Positions 23,400-36,754 of a stretch of 64,000 nucleotides of DNA are shown piece after piece. Source of the stretch: Macrobrachium rosenbergii (lineage: Eukaryota; Arthropoda; Malacostraca; Decapoda; Palaemonidae). A program made the translations under genes and the position numbers. The notes under the pieces were generated by a model that was not told the origin of the DNA, did no database searches, and saw only the letters and a program-made list of their open reading frames with translations. The stretch's first letter is position 1. Each line of letters starts with the position of its first letter. The DNA lies in contig NC_089762.1 in NCBI RefSeq assembly GCF_040412425.1, forward strand, positions 20,260,147-20,324,146. The letters are read 5' to 3'.

Positions 23400-24130
23400 A
23401 TAATGGCTGAAGATGTAAGGTAGGAGGCCCCTTAGTGTATGTTCTAAGATGGAACGAAGACTGAGTATATGAAGTTGAGATGGATGATAACCCTGTGAGT
23501 CAAGATTAAGCTTGAAGAAGTGAACACCAAAAGTGTTTATTTATCTAGGCTCCATAAGAGATGCAGTGGGTGATATGGATAGATAGATTAACCACTGAAT
23601 TCAAGTCAGGAAATGAATGTAAAAAGGGTATCAGGTATACTCTACAACAAGAGTCCCTGTTATGCTGAAGGATGAGGTGCTTAATGTGGTGGTAAGACCT
23701 GCTTTGCTGTAAGTTCTGGTAGCTGCACCACTGAAGAAAATAGAACAAAATGGTCAATTTGGCAGAAATGAAGATGCTCAGAAGGAGTGATGAGAAGAGA
23801 CAGGAGGATAAATGAATACGTCAGGGGATCAGCTTAAGTCACTGAGGTGTCAAATTAACCCCAAGAGTCAAGATTGAGGTGGTTTAGGTGCATGATGTTT
23901 AGAGCTGAGGATAGCAACATGTGGCAGGACCAATCATGGAAATGGAAGTGCTAGGGACATGGATAGAAATCCCTTAGAGAAGATGAGTTGACTTCATTTA
24001 AGAAGGCTTGAATGACGAAGGAACAGACAAGTGGAGGGTACAAGATAACAACACCTGAGACTTACTCATTAAAAACCACAATCCCAGCTAGGGATTAAGC
24101 TGAGAAGTGGAGATTGAGGCTGCAGTTACA
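23400..24130 (+). pseudogene. RTE-like LINE C-terminal remnant
   Basis: In shifting frames the sequence gives FIYLGSI near 23540, MDR and an EINHRIQV-like stretch, RVPVMLKDEVLNVVVRPALL near 23650-23705, then NEDAQK/KMLRR and RRINEYVRGS near 23765-23830, SRLRWFRCMM near 23870, and a degraded tail. This word order (YLGS, RVP-LK, VRPALLYG, RMLR, RLRWFGHV) is characteristic of the region after the RT in RTE-type LINEs. No RT catalytic motif is seen upstream, so only the 3' part of an old copy remains. Confidence 0.68.
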
Positions 24131-27100
24131 GTAAGGGCCACAGGAATGCGCTCTGAGTAATTCTTGTGAAGCAAGATACGGCCATAGAGGGAGTCATTTT
24201 CCTATGGCTCCTAAATACCAGCATTACATGTAAATTCTGTGAAAAGTCTGAAACTAATGAGAGCAGTGATCACTGGAAACATTAGAAGAAAGGAAGATAA
24301 AGTAAGGAGTAACAGCAGAACTGGCTTCTTTCAAGTTTCTTCTGCTCCTGAAACAAACATTCTTAAATGAGTGGCAATAACGGCAGAAACTGCCTCCTCC
24401 CAGTCATTGTATAAATCTGAAAAAGGCAATTACAGTGGGTATTTAGTTGCATAAAATTTGAAGGGATTGTAAAACTTAGTTATAAATTTTCTCATACCCC
24501 TTATATAACTGTCTACCAGTTTTCAGGGTTAGTATGCAGAAAGAGGGATAAGCAGCACTGGATGCTATATAAACCAGCATAAAAAAAATTTGAAGTGGTT
24601 TAAGATAAAGGTTACTAGGATTTTACTGCAAGAACAGAATGTAACTTGAGGCAACAGGTATGAAGGTGATGAATGCTTTACCTATCTTACCATTAAAATG
24701 CAAGTGTCACCTAGGATGGAAATGGCAATCTGTGAGATGGTCCATAAGGAATGGAGACTTTACGGTACCCATAGAACTGAAGAGTAGAAAAATCCATGTC
24801 TGTTAACACAAGAAGAAGAATTGAACTAAAATTCAAATGAAAAAATATATATACAGTATCAGGGCCTGCTCTTGAGCCTCTTCAGCTGGGATCATCAGTT
24901 ACTCACCAGGGTATCTGAACAACTGGTTTATCTTGTCCTCCAGGGCCAACCGAGATTTTTTTTTTGCTTTATTTCTTGGTTAAAATTTTTGTTTTATTAA
25001 CTTTGTCCTTGAGGTTAAAGCATTAGTTCAGTGTCTGGTATAAAAATGATACCTTAAGGCATGATTTTTAAGACAGAGGCATACTTTCTTCTATCAAAAT
25101 AACCATTATTGTAGTCTCAGGAGACGACCCCACACAAGTACGGAAAAAATTTACAAGAACAAATACAGGCTATTTGCTTGTGGATTCCTCCAGCTGTATT
25201 CTGGCCCTATCTCCCAGAATATCTAACAGTAAAGGGAATTGTTTATTAGAGGCATGTAAAGGTTGCTATACATAGCTTACCATGTCCAACAAACTGACAG
25301 GGACTGAGGAGACAAAGGTGGCGAATGATTGCCAGTTAAACTTTACTCTTGTATATGATCATCCCAGTGGTTGGAGAGCATTCTACATTGATGGGATACA
25401 ACTTTGCATAAAGGATCGGGCTCAACACAACTACAGCAATCTAAAATTTAATTTTATCATAACATGATTGGGAGGATAGTTGTCTTGGTGGATAGTTCAA
25501 CAATTATTTGTTTTGGGAACATTGGACACCAGATAAGAAAAGCTATTTCAAGTTGAAGGATCTCCTGTTGCTCAGAAGAGTGATGAAGATAATTTGGAAT
25601 TTCAGAGCCAAAGAAATGGAACATATTTGCAGAAGGGAAGCGTAATTCTTTCTGAAACATGCAACTATCACTGAGACTTGGAATAAGAGCGGGTGAGCTG
25701 CTAGTGGCAAATTTGTCACAACTAACTTTACAGAATCATTATTTTCAAGTCATTAATAGAGGTAATTGACTTTGCATCAAATATTAAACTTCCACAAATG
25801 TATAAAAAAAAATTACCACCTCTGATGCCCTAGTAAAATATGCTGAAAAAATTCAGGGTATTAAGTTTAGTTGCCACACTTTCGATATGTTTGTCATTAC
25901 AGGTTTTGATTGGTGAATTTTTTTATAGTAAACCAAATGAAAATAACTACAATTCTGTAACAGTTTTTTAAGGTTAAGATGGACTGCAATTTTCCTCTAG
26001 AAAGTCTGAGTACTGCATAATATCTTGATTAAGCTATAGAACATTTGAACCTTTGCAGAGCAACTTTAGCCTAAAAAATCAGTTTTAATATTTAATCTTT
26101 CTGGATTAATGTACCTTGATGTAAATTTTTTCCAGACTGACTGACACCAAATTGTGAAATTAGTTATGATAAAATACCTTGGTTGGTGACTTCCTGGTGG
26201 CCAAGATGTTGAGCAACTCGAACTTGAGGATTCTTGATTAGGAAGAAATCTTCCAGTGACTGGAGACCAACAATAAAGTTTTGAACAGTGGGTAAGAATA
26301 CATTTGGTAAAGCAGATTGATATTTTTTTAAATATTAACTTTAAATATTTGCTATTTTAGTTATGAATTGGAATTAACAATTGCTAACCCGCAAATGCAG
26401 TTGCTTCTTAGAATTTTTGGCACATTTCAATTGGGCAAAAATTAAAATAATAGTTACCAAACACTTAAGTACTGTTTGTTAAAATTTACAGGTTTCATTC
26501 TTTTTAGAATCCAGCCTATGAATCCCTGATGGGAGGCTGTTGAGATCCTAATAGGAGGCAATTCTAGATGCTTCTCAACATTGGGTGTACATTTGTTGTT
26601 TATTCAGCATCATACCATAATTTTAGCACCTCTATTTAAAAATTGAGTGAAACCATAAGGCTATGTGGAGTCTCTATTTTCAAAAAAAAAAAAATAGCGA
26701 TTCTTCTGCTAGCATTTTCATAGGTAACCTGCCATCTTGGCAAATTCAGGTAACAAATTAGACAACCCTTAACACTGCCAACATTCATTATAATATTGAA
26801 ATAATACTGTATATGTTTAAGAGGATAAGATTGCAAATCATCCCTCCCTTTTTATGCCAACACAGACCTTGACTGTTCCGTTCATAAATTCAAGAAAAGT
26901 AACCTTCAAATATTGTGTACTGTATAGTTGGCGATTATTAGTTGTAAGGCATGAATCATCAGACTTGAATTTTATTGTTGAGTTCAACAATCAGAATTTA
27001 AATAGGAAAAGACTCCAGTCCCTTATATTAGAATATCTCAATAATTACTGAAGTTGTCACAGACTTTCAATATGCATTTAATCTTGATATTAGTGAACAT

Positions 27101-30100
27101 AAATTTTAGGTTGATGGGTAGGTTCAAGTGTCTGATATTCAGTCTGAACTGTTTTCAGTCGTTTTTATTGACATGTCAGAACTGATGTTAAATATTTTTG
27201 TCATAATTCTAATTTTCTGGGTATGTATAAATTGTATTACTTGATTGAACCTATGACAAAACTGTTTCACTAGAGATTGTTAGGATATAATTATGCATGC
27301 TTTGTGGTATGAAAATTAAGAGTAGCCAGAGTAGTTTTCTTATTAAGTTTAATGACCCATCTTGACTAGAGTAAGAATTTCTAATTGGATTGATGATTTT
27401 GGTCTAAATTCGAGTTATCCTTAAATTCAAGAGATCATTTCTTGTAATTCCCATGTTAATTCCTGCTCCTGATTTTAGAAGGACACGAGATCTTCATTAG
27501 TGAGTCTTCTCCGTACTATCAGAGTACATTGTTATTTATGGATATTTATTGTATTACGACCATTAGTTAATGATTATTGGTTAGTGTATCTAAACCCTGA
27601 AATAGAAACACAGACATGCCCTACTTACAAACGAGCTATGTTGGTTACTGTACTCTTCATGCCTATTTAAGTAGAGTATGATATAAAATCAATACAGTAC
27701 TGTATGTGTTTTTTATCTGAAACGCAATACACTGTACATACAGTACTGTATGTATGGAATGTGCACAAAAAATTTAAACTTAGGGGTGGTGAAGGGGAGC
27801 TCTCTGAACACAATTTTAATTTGCGATTCTGTTTGTATCTCTGAATGTTTGTAAGTAGGGTGGTGTCTGTACTCTACAATTAGCAGCATGGATAAAAGAA
27901 TTGATTGCTCATGAATTTTTTGTACAGGGTACTTACGGTATTCAGCTTTGCCATTATTCAGATCTTTCCGTTTTATGTATATTTAAACATTGCTTTTCAT
28001 GTGTTGTTTAATCTGTATTTTAAATATTATGAAAATATTAGATTTTGCCCTCCAAAATTTTGAGAGAATTTGGAAAATGGATGTACTGTATCATCAACTT
28101 GTCTAGAAATGAAGCAACGTAAAGATATGGATAGTCAGCAGATATAATGTAAATAGTACGGTATATGGTACTGTATATGTAAAGTTTCAATGAGGTTTCC
28201 CCAGTTTCTGACAGAATCCCATTTTAGTGCAATTTTGCTTGAAACTAGGACAGTACCATCTCATTTCCTGAGGAGTTGACTAAATCTCTTCCTGCATTTC
28301 TTGGCCTCTTAGCTCTTGGCACTCAAGGCCTTCAATGTCCTTGTAATTTACAATATTTTTTTTGTTTCAATTACTGTACTGTACTCATTTTTTTTACACC
28401 AGGTTTGTGTGCAAATATTTAGAACTGTACTGAAAGAATTACTTAAGAATTACCGGCAATTTCTAAGACTGATGCAGTGAGAATATTGCTTGCAACAAAA
28501 GTTACAAAATATATACAGTGACTTTGTTATGCATAGTTAAGGTATTTTTAACACTTTTTAACAGTATATATTTAATACTGTATTCTCTAAATCAGCTCTT
28601 AAATTTGTATAGATCTTGATATCAGTTCCCTTCTGTGGTCCAAAAACCCCTTCGAGATGAATATTCAAGGTGGTTTTTACAAGCCAGACATCTTAAAGTA
28701 GGTCAAAATTTCCTGTATCCTCTTCATAGGTCCCAGTGCTTGACTTCTGGCCTAAATTGTAATATTCTCTCTCTTGTATCCTCTAAGCCATAAATTACTA
28801 GCAATGGGGATTGTGTACTTCACAGCTTACATTTTGACATAGGTAATGTGGGGAATTATAAACCCCCATTTCTTTTAATATTGTAATTCATGCTCTTGAA
28901 ATTTGAATAAGCTTAATCGAGTTCGATCAAGTCAGTGTAGATTTTAGAGTAATAAATTTTTAACTGTAAAATTCAGATAGTTACGCAAGTTTTCACCAAG
29001 CACCCAAAGTATCTTTAGAATCATTGACACTTTATGATATATTGTTAACGCACTTCCTATCCATTATTCATACCTTCAGTGTAGAAAATAAAAATTGAAA
29101 GTTTTCCTGTATTTAATAGATATTTTTTCAACTATCTAAACTGGACATGTAACAGGCATTAAGCTACATCAGTTTGTATGTTTGTTTGGGAGTTAGCTTA
29201 TGAGCTTACTAGGCAAAAGCTATCAAAGTTAGGTATCTTAAATATGCAGCTGCACTTTCCATTGTTCCCTTTTGCTAATTAGTTTCTTTTATTAGAAATG
29301 TTCGCAAAGTCATGATCCTTGTTTCTCAGAATTATTGGACTCTATATTTTTTATATTCACTTTGCACCTTCAGAGATTAGAGAATTTAAGCTACAATACC
29401 TTGAAGTACACAGCCACCTGCCTTGGCATTTTTCATCATCCGTAGATAAGTTCTAAATGTTTACCCAAACTATTAAATTGACAAGAAATATTCTTATATA
29501 ACTGATACTGTTGGTTTTACACTCGACTGAAATAATGAAATTGATTTTAAGGTTTCATACTTGTGAAAACACGAAAATGATGCTGAGATTTCACATCTGA
29601 TAACATTTTCATGGAGCATTGTTGTACTGGTATGTTTGTAGCAGATTTTGTAATTTTATAACTTCATGTAATTTTTAATGTATTTAAATGTACTGAATAA
29701 GAGAACTTCTGTATTTGTGTCAGTTTTATATATAGCTCTCATGCCACTGTAGAAAATCATTAAATTTTCTCCTTGGCAGTAGGAAAATTTCCAAAAACTT
29801 ATCTGTAGCTACCGAATTCCGTTGTTCCAGTAATGATTACAGCAGCCCAAACTCAGTCGGATAAATGTATGTACAGTAGTTCTACAGTTCAGGATAGCCT
29901 AAATTGTATAAATGTAAGTCTTAACTGGCATACATCTACAAAAAATATACATTCCAATAGTGGGTTGGAGTGTCTTGTATGTGGTGAGATTTTTGGGGTA
30001 GGTTCAAACCCTTTTAGTTTACTGTCTTAATGTTCCCAAATTTGTTTGTAAAATGAAATAGTGCAAGGTTCAAGGTAGAACATGTTTTGCAGTTGTAACT

Positions 30101-30371
30101 TAATTTTTTTCTCATGGCCTTAGACGTTACTTATCAACTGATTGACTTGCAAGCATCTCTCTCCAGTTTAATATTTAGTGTTGGTTGCTCCTTATCCTGT
30201 CTTTAATTAAATTTAAATCTTTTAAAATCCAAGACTAAAAAAACCGTTTAGTTGAAAACATTTTTGGTTATGTTACAGGGCTACATTAATATATTAACTT
30301 ATATTGAAAGTACAGTATTTAAATTTGGTTTGTTGTCAGTGCATTCTTCTGAAGAGTAATGAGTCATACTG
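24131..30371. other. Long AT-rich stretch without recognisable genes
   Basis: No reading frame with a recognised motif. Short homopolymers occur (poly-A near 26685) and the octamer-like word GTACTGTA or its parts recur, notably around 27690-27750 and 28150-28390. It is compatible with a large intron or intergenic DNA. Confidence 0.45.
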
Positions 30372-30688
30372 CAGTGGCGTCATTTCAGATTTTTCTTGGG
30401 GGGAGGGCAAAGGCTTAGAACTTACGGTATGGGAGGGGAGGCGAGACCTATCAGATGGGGGAAGGGGAAGTACTGTAAGGCCCCCCCCCCCTCCAAGAAA
30501 TTTTCGGAAATTTGTGCACATTCCGAAGCCATATTAGAGCTGTATTGAGTTAATAAAGCAGCAAACAAGTGTGCCACACCCACCCACATTTATTATTATT
30601 ATTATTTCAAAGGCTAGGGGGCAAACCAAGTCTGGGGGGGGCATCACTGTCTTGAGGGGGCAAGTGCCCTCCCCAAATGATGCCCCTG
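30372..30688. mobile_element. G-rich inverted-repeat element, possible MITE
   Basis: The left end CAGTGGCGTCATTTC... and the right end read inward CAGGGGCATCATTTG... share most bases, and both are followed by GGGGAGGGCA-like sequence. GTCATACT before and GTCACACA after agree at six of eight positions, with a one-base ambiguity at the left edge. CAGNGGC ends with an 8-bp duplication would fit a non-autonomous hAT. A (TTA)n run lies inside at about 30588-30605. No coding capacity. Confidence 0.5.
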
Positions 30689-30692
30689 GTCA

Positions 30693-32027
30693 CACAGGAA
30701 GTATAATTTTATGGAGTTGGTAAATACTACTACTAGGATGATTGTGTATTTACAACTGCTAAAAACACTTTTCTATTGATCCTTTGTTGTTTAGTCTTCG
30801 GGACTAGTACTGTATTACCTAACATCATCTTTAGATGGTCTCTAGAATACTAAATTTATAGGTCAACCAATAATGTATTACTACTTGGTTTAATTTGATG
30901 TGGTTCTGTTGGAGGCCCTAGTTTTGAAGCTACATCTCATATTGATTCCCAGACTTTTTTACCGGTGGTTCTCAACCTTCCTTTTAGGCCAAAGCCCACA
31001 CAATTTCCAGTATGAAATACCATGACCTTCCAATGCCAATGCTTAGCAAGATTTTCAAACTTAAGACCCCTTTAAGAAACTCAACTTTTATTTTACTGAA
31101 AGCATTATACTGCCAGCAGCTCATGTTTGACAGACACTAATATACCCAGGCTATCAACAGTAAAGACAGATTTCAAATAATTTTGCAGCTGCATCGTGCT
31201 TATGTAAAGTATTTAACGTGCATTGCTTACTTCAGGAATGTTAAATATATGCAAGTAAAGAAAAGAAACTTAAAGGTAAAATTGATCCGTTGCTATAAAC
31301 AAAAAAAGCGTGTAATAAATGAAAACGATTAATAAATGGAACTGTTTCTAATAATATAAGTATTGTACCGATACAGTACCGCGATTAATAGTAGAAAAGC
31401 AGTCTCATCGGGAAAGCATTATCTTTGGAGTTTTCTTGGGGTAAAAAATTATGCCGATAATTATTGGTGAATAGATATTTTTTTCGCCCCAAGCATTGAG
31501 GTTTTTGTTTTGGCCAATGTGACTCGTTTTACCTTTAATTTTTTGTTTTTGGGGATGTTGTAATATAACTTAATGCATTAAGATGCCATCTAAGTGAGTA
31601 CTGTAGTATTAATAGTAATTTTACTTTGATCGATCCAAGATATTTGTTTAGAATCATGAAAATATTTGCATCTTTTTTCAATAGTTGTAATGTGCAATAT
31701 CTGATGAATAGCATTGCAGCTTACTGCTAGAAAGGTAATTGATGTAGCTTTGCATTGTAGAAAGAAAAGTATCATATATTTGAAGAAATTTTTTGTAGAG
31801 CTCTTCAGCTAAGTACTATATATATTTTTGTTCTTGGCGAGCTTCAGCTCGTCTTGACTTCATTGGGGGGGGTGGTTATTTAAAGATATTGCAATAATGT
31901 TCTGTTTAGATTTAAAATAACATCCCATTCTATATTCTAGCATTAAAGCCAAATTTATACAGACTGATCAAAGAAATACTGCTAAGCACAGACAGTCACG
32001 TTATTCATTTGTATATATAAAAATGAA
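30693..32027. other. No recognisable gene
   Basis: AT-rich sequence with only short frames. A G-run (GGGGGGGG near 31865) and AT-rich microsatellite-like sequence are present, but nothing can be assigned. Confidence 0.4.
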
Positions 32028-32547
32028 TTAAGTGGACCCTCACGCATTTTTACGAAAAATTAAAATAGAGATATCTCTTTGAAACTTTATTTAGTAATAG
32101 AAATCATGCCTACTCACGTGTATAGAGAGTTTCAAGAAGATTCATGAAAAAGAAAAAAAAATTATAAAAATATGCCAAATTTTCACCATTTTTTGGATTG
32201 TTTAACCGTCAACTTCTTTTAATAGCAAGTTTTTAAACTTTAAGCATATTCGCTAGATGAAAAATGTTAGACATTAAAAATAAATTTCAAATATGAAAAA
32301 TTGCAATGGTAACATTAAAATTCCATCATTCACAATTGCATAGAAAAAACTGCATATGAATCTTAAAAAAAGAAAGTAGTTACAGTCTGAACTGTAAAAA
32401 CTTTTGAGTTATGGCCATTTAAACTTCAGAATGCTCCAGCGGCGTACTTCACGTCCCGTCTAAGGTGCTCGATCCTCGTCTTCTTCTGGTAGGAGAGTCC
32501 ATTAATCTATATAGTTTTTTTTTTTAGATGTTTGGCTATTGCAGTTG

Positions 32548-34235
32548 TCATCTGAATCCCAAAGTATTCGAGTAAAGATGATGCCAAATAACCAGTGTTA
32601 CATCTTGCAACAGCAGTTGCACCTGCAAAGTCCACCATTCTCTTTCTTGCTCCTTGGTGCTTTGACTTAAATTCCAAATTCTGTGGTACAATGACTCGTT
32701 GCTATTTTGATTTAGTCCTTTTAAACATTTTTTCATCAGCTCATCTGTGGTTAACCGATCATATATTTGTTTTAGAAACGCTAAGTCATTTTTTCCCAAC
32801 TTAAACTTTCAACGTGTGTGTGATTGTGGCACTTCATCATGTGCAAGGGCCTTATTATACAAGCACCATGAGTTTTTCCCTTTAGCACAAAGGTGATGCA
32901 CAAAGGGGTTATCATCTGTAGATGAGCAATAATGATAGAAGGATGATTGTATTTCACTTCTCTTCTCTTCAGCAGTTGTCCCTATCTTCCTTTTCAGTGA
33001 AACTGAGAAATAGTATTGCAGGTTATTGATGACGACATCGGTCAGTTTGTCACGCCCTCCCATTGACAGCTTTCTCTGTTGGGGGTGGGGGGGCACTGTT
33101 CCCTCCAGTTCATCTTCTAAAACAAAAACAAATTTTCTTTTACCTTCTCATACATTGTAACCAAAGCGTTTCGCTACATGATTCACATACTCTAACTTTT
33201 CAACCTTGCATTCATTGCCATACGGCCCAGTGCTACCATTCATTCCCTTGAGAGCTGCATATGATGAGCTGTCACCGTCAGATACCATACTTAGATATCT
33301 GGTTTATAATCTTTGGATCGTCCCCACATTTCAACAGCAGATTTTGCCTCCATCCCGCCAGATGACCCTTCGTCATTTTGTTTACAATCTGTCTGTGTCC
33401 AAGTGAGTGTTCATCCACTCCACATACTCAGCGTGTGAAATTTTACCCTTTTCCATAATATTCTGTTTTTTATTACACTGCTCACAGACTTTGCTCATTA
33501 TGTGACCTGTTTCTGCTTCAATAACACCAGCTACTCCAAAATTGCTTGTGTATCCCCGACGGTGCCATGCCCCATCAAAACTGACAGCAACATCTACCCA
33601 CCCACCCACCTTCACTTTCTTCGTTGTTGTGACGTATTACTTCAAGAATTTTTTTCATTGCTTTATGAGCATTATCCTTTGCACATTGTTATGTATATCT
33701 TGCATATCTGAGAAAAGTTACAAAATTAAAGTTTCTGAGCCCTACAAATGACAAGTTTCTCCACAGCTAAATAGCCCTTCCCTGAAGACATACAGCAGTA
33801 CACACACAATGGTTTGAGAATGAAAATTCTTCACTACTCGGGCTTTTTTTTTTTCTCATATACAACTGAGTTACACTGTTCACATACCACTTTCATATAG
33901 GTATCTAGTTGGTGTATATATTTCGCTGTCACTTTTTGTACACAATTAGGGCATAACAACCAAGATATGATATGTTATCTTAGATTCGGCGGATATATAA
34001 TTACCGTTTGCCTCTGTTTTCTCTCCGTTACAGTCCCACCCACCAACAAACGCTTTCTCTTCACAGGACTCATGACGAGTCGGGTGGTGGAGCTGGAAGG
34101 GACATTAGTAGGAGTGGGGGTACTACTACTAGGAGTAATTGGAATGCTTCTGCTCCTTGCCTTTTCCATTTTCTTGGCCCTCATGGCTTTAGCAAGTTCT
34201 TGCCTGCTTAGTAAAGACTTCTTACGCTTGTGCAT
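32548..34235 (-). pseudogene. Mutator-like transposase, broken
   Basis: The N-terminus (34235-33975) is basic and serine-rich (MHKRKKSLLSRQELAKAMRA). After a single stop a zinc-ribbon-like stretch follows (CPNC ... CEQCNSVVYE, 33850-33960). The catalytic region has VDVAVSFDGAWHRRGYTSNF near 33560-33600, resembling the first DDE aspartate block of the Mutator-like transposase domain, and MVSDGDSSSY near 33262-33292 for the second. Then come NECKVEK and YVNHVAKRFGYN near 33150-33230, KNSWCLYNKALAHDEVPQ near 32830-32880, and QNSNESLYHRIWN near 32670-32710. Frameshifts at about 33380, 33100 and 32800 and the upstream stop disable it. I place it in the family from these motifs only. Confidence 0.75.
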
Positions 34236-34348
34236 GTTTCCAAGTACGTAATAACCGCGAGAAAGACAAAAAGAACGTCGGCGGTCAGAGAAAGTTTACA
34301 TTTCCACCAAAGTCAGAGAGACACTGAAATTGAAAACTGAATCCAACG

Positions 34349-34362
34349 CAGTGTTGCCACTT
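34349..34362 (+). repeat. hAT-type terminal repeat near hAT-2
   Basis: CAGTGTTGCCACTT has the form of a hAT end and lies about 380 bp beyond the C-terminal coding end of the hAT-2 pseudogene. No convincing partner was found right of 36754, so only one end of the element is identified. Confidence 0.5.
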
Positions 34363-34728
34363 TGCTCTCACTCATTATCCACGTTGGAGGTGCCATTTTA
34401 TGCACAAAATATCCACAAAAATTTTTCAGTGTTCCACAGATTGATCCACAAACCGTTTCTGTACAGTATGATGATGAAACCTAAAGTTTTATAGTGGCAT
34501 TGCATTATTTGACTTGATCCACATACTGAATCAATTTAAGTGAAATTAAAACACATTTTCAGTAATATTAAATTTATTAAATTATATTTTGATTTTTTTT
34601 TTTACAAATTATATTAAGAAAAATTAATTAAATTAAGATAATTTATGATATATGAAAGTAAAGCATTCTGCCTGTTAGAAATATTCTTGCACTGAAATTT
34701 TTTAACATGCCCAAAGATGGCTCAAAAT

Positions 34729-36754
34729 TTACACAAGACTTTGCTTGAAGAGATATCTTATTTGGAGAATTGCTTCGACGGATCTTACACCGAACCAATT
34801 TCTTAGCTTGCTGTGTACGACATTCATTTGCGAAAATATGCGCTCTACGAAAGCATTAGAAAAAGGTAATTTGAATAATAAGGCCAAACTTGAAATATTT
34901 GGGTATTTTGGTTCACCTGAAGAATTCTTTTTCCGTCTTACTTCCGACCAGAAACAAACAAACACTGTTTTTCAAACATGACTTGGGCCACTGATCGAAG
35001 TTAACAACATTCCATTCATTTTCCAAGCTATCCATATCTTTGAAGGTTGATTTATATTTAATGGCAATTGGAACAACAGTGTCTGTCTTTGTGCTGAGAA
35101 GTAGCAATAGCAGGGTGTAATTTTTTAAGTACAGTATTAACAGTTTCAACATTGTCAGGCAATCGCATCTGTACAGTATTTGATTTAAAAGTTCTAAAAG
35201 ATATTTCTGACAACGATCTTTCACATACATTATTTGGTTGTCATTTAAAGGACAGGCATTAGCTAAGGTATTGAAGTCATATATAAATTTGATGACATTA
35301 AGTGGCAAGAGATAATTCATATATTTAAAATTAAGAAGATTTACTTTTGGGGATTTTGACAGAAATCCTGGTTCAATACAATTTGCATGATATTGCGATA
35401 CATGTCAAGAAGATCCTCTGTAAGCTTTGTAATATCTACATTCTGTCCTTGAGAAAGTTTGTAACGACTTCCCCGAGAGCTTTACGGACAAACAAAAGGC
35501 AGAGTTTATTTTGTGGATCATTATAAGCATGGCTAAGTTGATGTGCTGTGTGCCAACGCTCATTGGTTGCAGATATATCAAAATAGAGCGTAATTGCATC
35601 CCACTGATCCAGAATTGCACATACTGCCTCTAAACGAGATAACCAGCGTGTGCTAGTTAACCTTGGAACTCTTTTTGATAGTTTTCTAAAATTTGATACA
35701 ACTGTGTAAATATGTATTCTTTTTGGGCTGTTAGCAAACCATGTGTGTGTCATTTACTATATAGTCTAGAATTGTGGGAAGCCCGTCACATGCTTTACTC
35801 GCTGTCAAATGAAGGGAATGACATACTTTATTAATGTGATCTCTGGATTATTTTGTCTTAATAAAGTGATAAGCGAGTGAGTGCGTCCAACCATGGAATT
35901 GGCTCCATCTGTACCAATTACAATCATTTTATGAATATCTAAGGAGTCGTCCTCCAAAATCTTTCACAGTCCTATACTGTATACAGTTTTTGCAGTAGCA
36001 TTTTTAAGGGGAACAAGTCTGTAGAAAGTGTCAACTATTACTCCCTTTTTTGGACTAAAAAACTGAATGCTTAAAGCTAGACGTGAAATTTTAGCCTCAT
36101 TTGTACTTTCATCAACAATCAAACTAAAAGGCTGGTCCTTAATGTCTTTGATCAGAAGCTTAGTGAAATCTGGGACAAGTACATATTTCTGTAATTGGGA
36201 CCGTTTAGTGGTGCAACTTTATCTTTTTCAAAAAATTTTACTTTGGATCTATCAAAGGAATCAGTTCACCCAAATGATGTATAGATAAATTAGATGAATG
36301 CTCCGTCACAAAAACTGCCAGTTTTAACTCTGCTACTTTTGAAGGGTCATTCACTAATGGTTGGAGACTATCCTTTATGGATACATGCAATTTACTTCCA
36401 GTGATTTCATAGTAACCATATGTTTCTTCCCTGAAGCATGAGTCACAAGCAGCTTCATGTGGGCTTGTAAAACAGTCCCACAGGTCTTGCATCTGGCCTT
36501 TGTAGCATCCCCGGGACATGGTTGTAGCCATCCTGTAATTATGGTTAAATATGTAATGTACTATTCGTTCAAAGATTTCAATCATACTCATAAATTTAAT
36601 CACAAATAACTGAGCAAATATATGTCACTTATAGCTAACCAACAAATGGATTTCATTTTATAAAATATATATACATAATTTTCTAAATACCTTTGAATCT
36701 GGAATCATTTTCCCAAGCAGAACGATATCTCTGATTATATTTCTTGTTATTCAT
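34729..36754 (-). pseudogene. Second hAT transposase (hAT-2), two exons, broken
   Basis: Exon 1 (36754 to 36691) encodes MNNKKYNQRYRSAWENDSRF followed by a GTATTT donor; the acceptor ATTACAG (36533-36534) opens exon 2 at 36532, giving FKGWLQPCPG and a BED-like finger C-x2-C with H-x5-H (CKTCGTVL ... THASGKKH). The 158-bp intron keeps frame. Catalytic blocks follow: FSLIVDESTNEAKI near 36110-36150, VIGTDGANSMVGR near 35890-35930, TSTRWLSRLEAVCAI near 35610-35660, then 34965-34729 with the dimerisation block LPFSNAFVERIFSQMNVVHS. Several frame changes and stops occur between 35740 and 34980. It is a different hAT family from hAT-1. Confidence 0.85.

Noticed and set aside
36238..36603. Minus-strand frame starting MIKFMSMIEIFERIVHY as the hAT-2 N-terminus
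   Set aside because: The spliced frame from 36754 gives a proper BED finger in a different frame at the same place, so this frame is a shadow.
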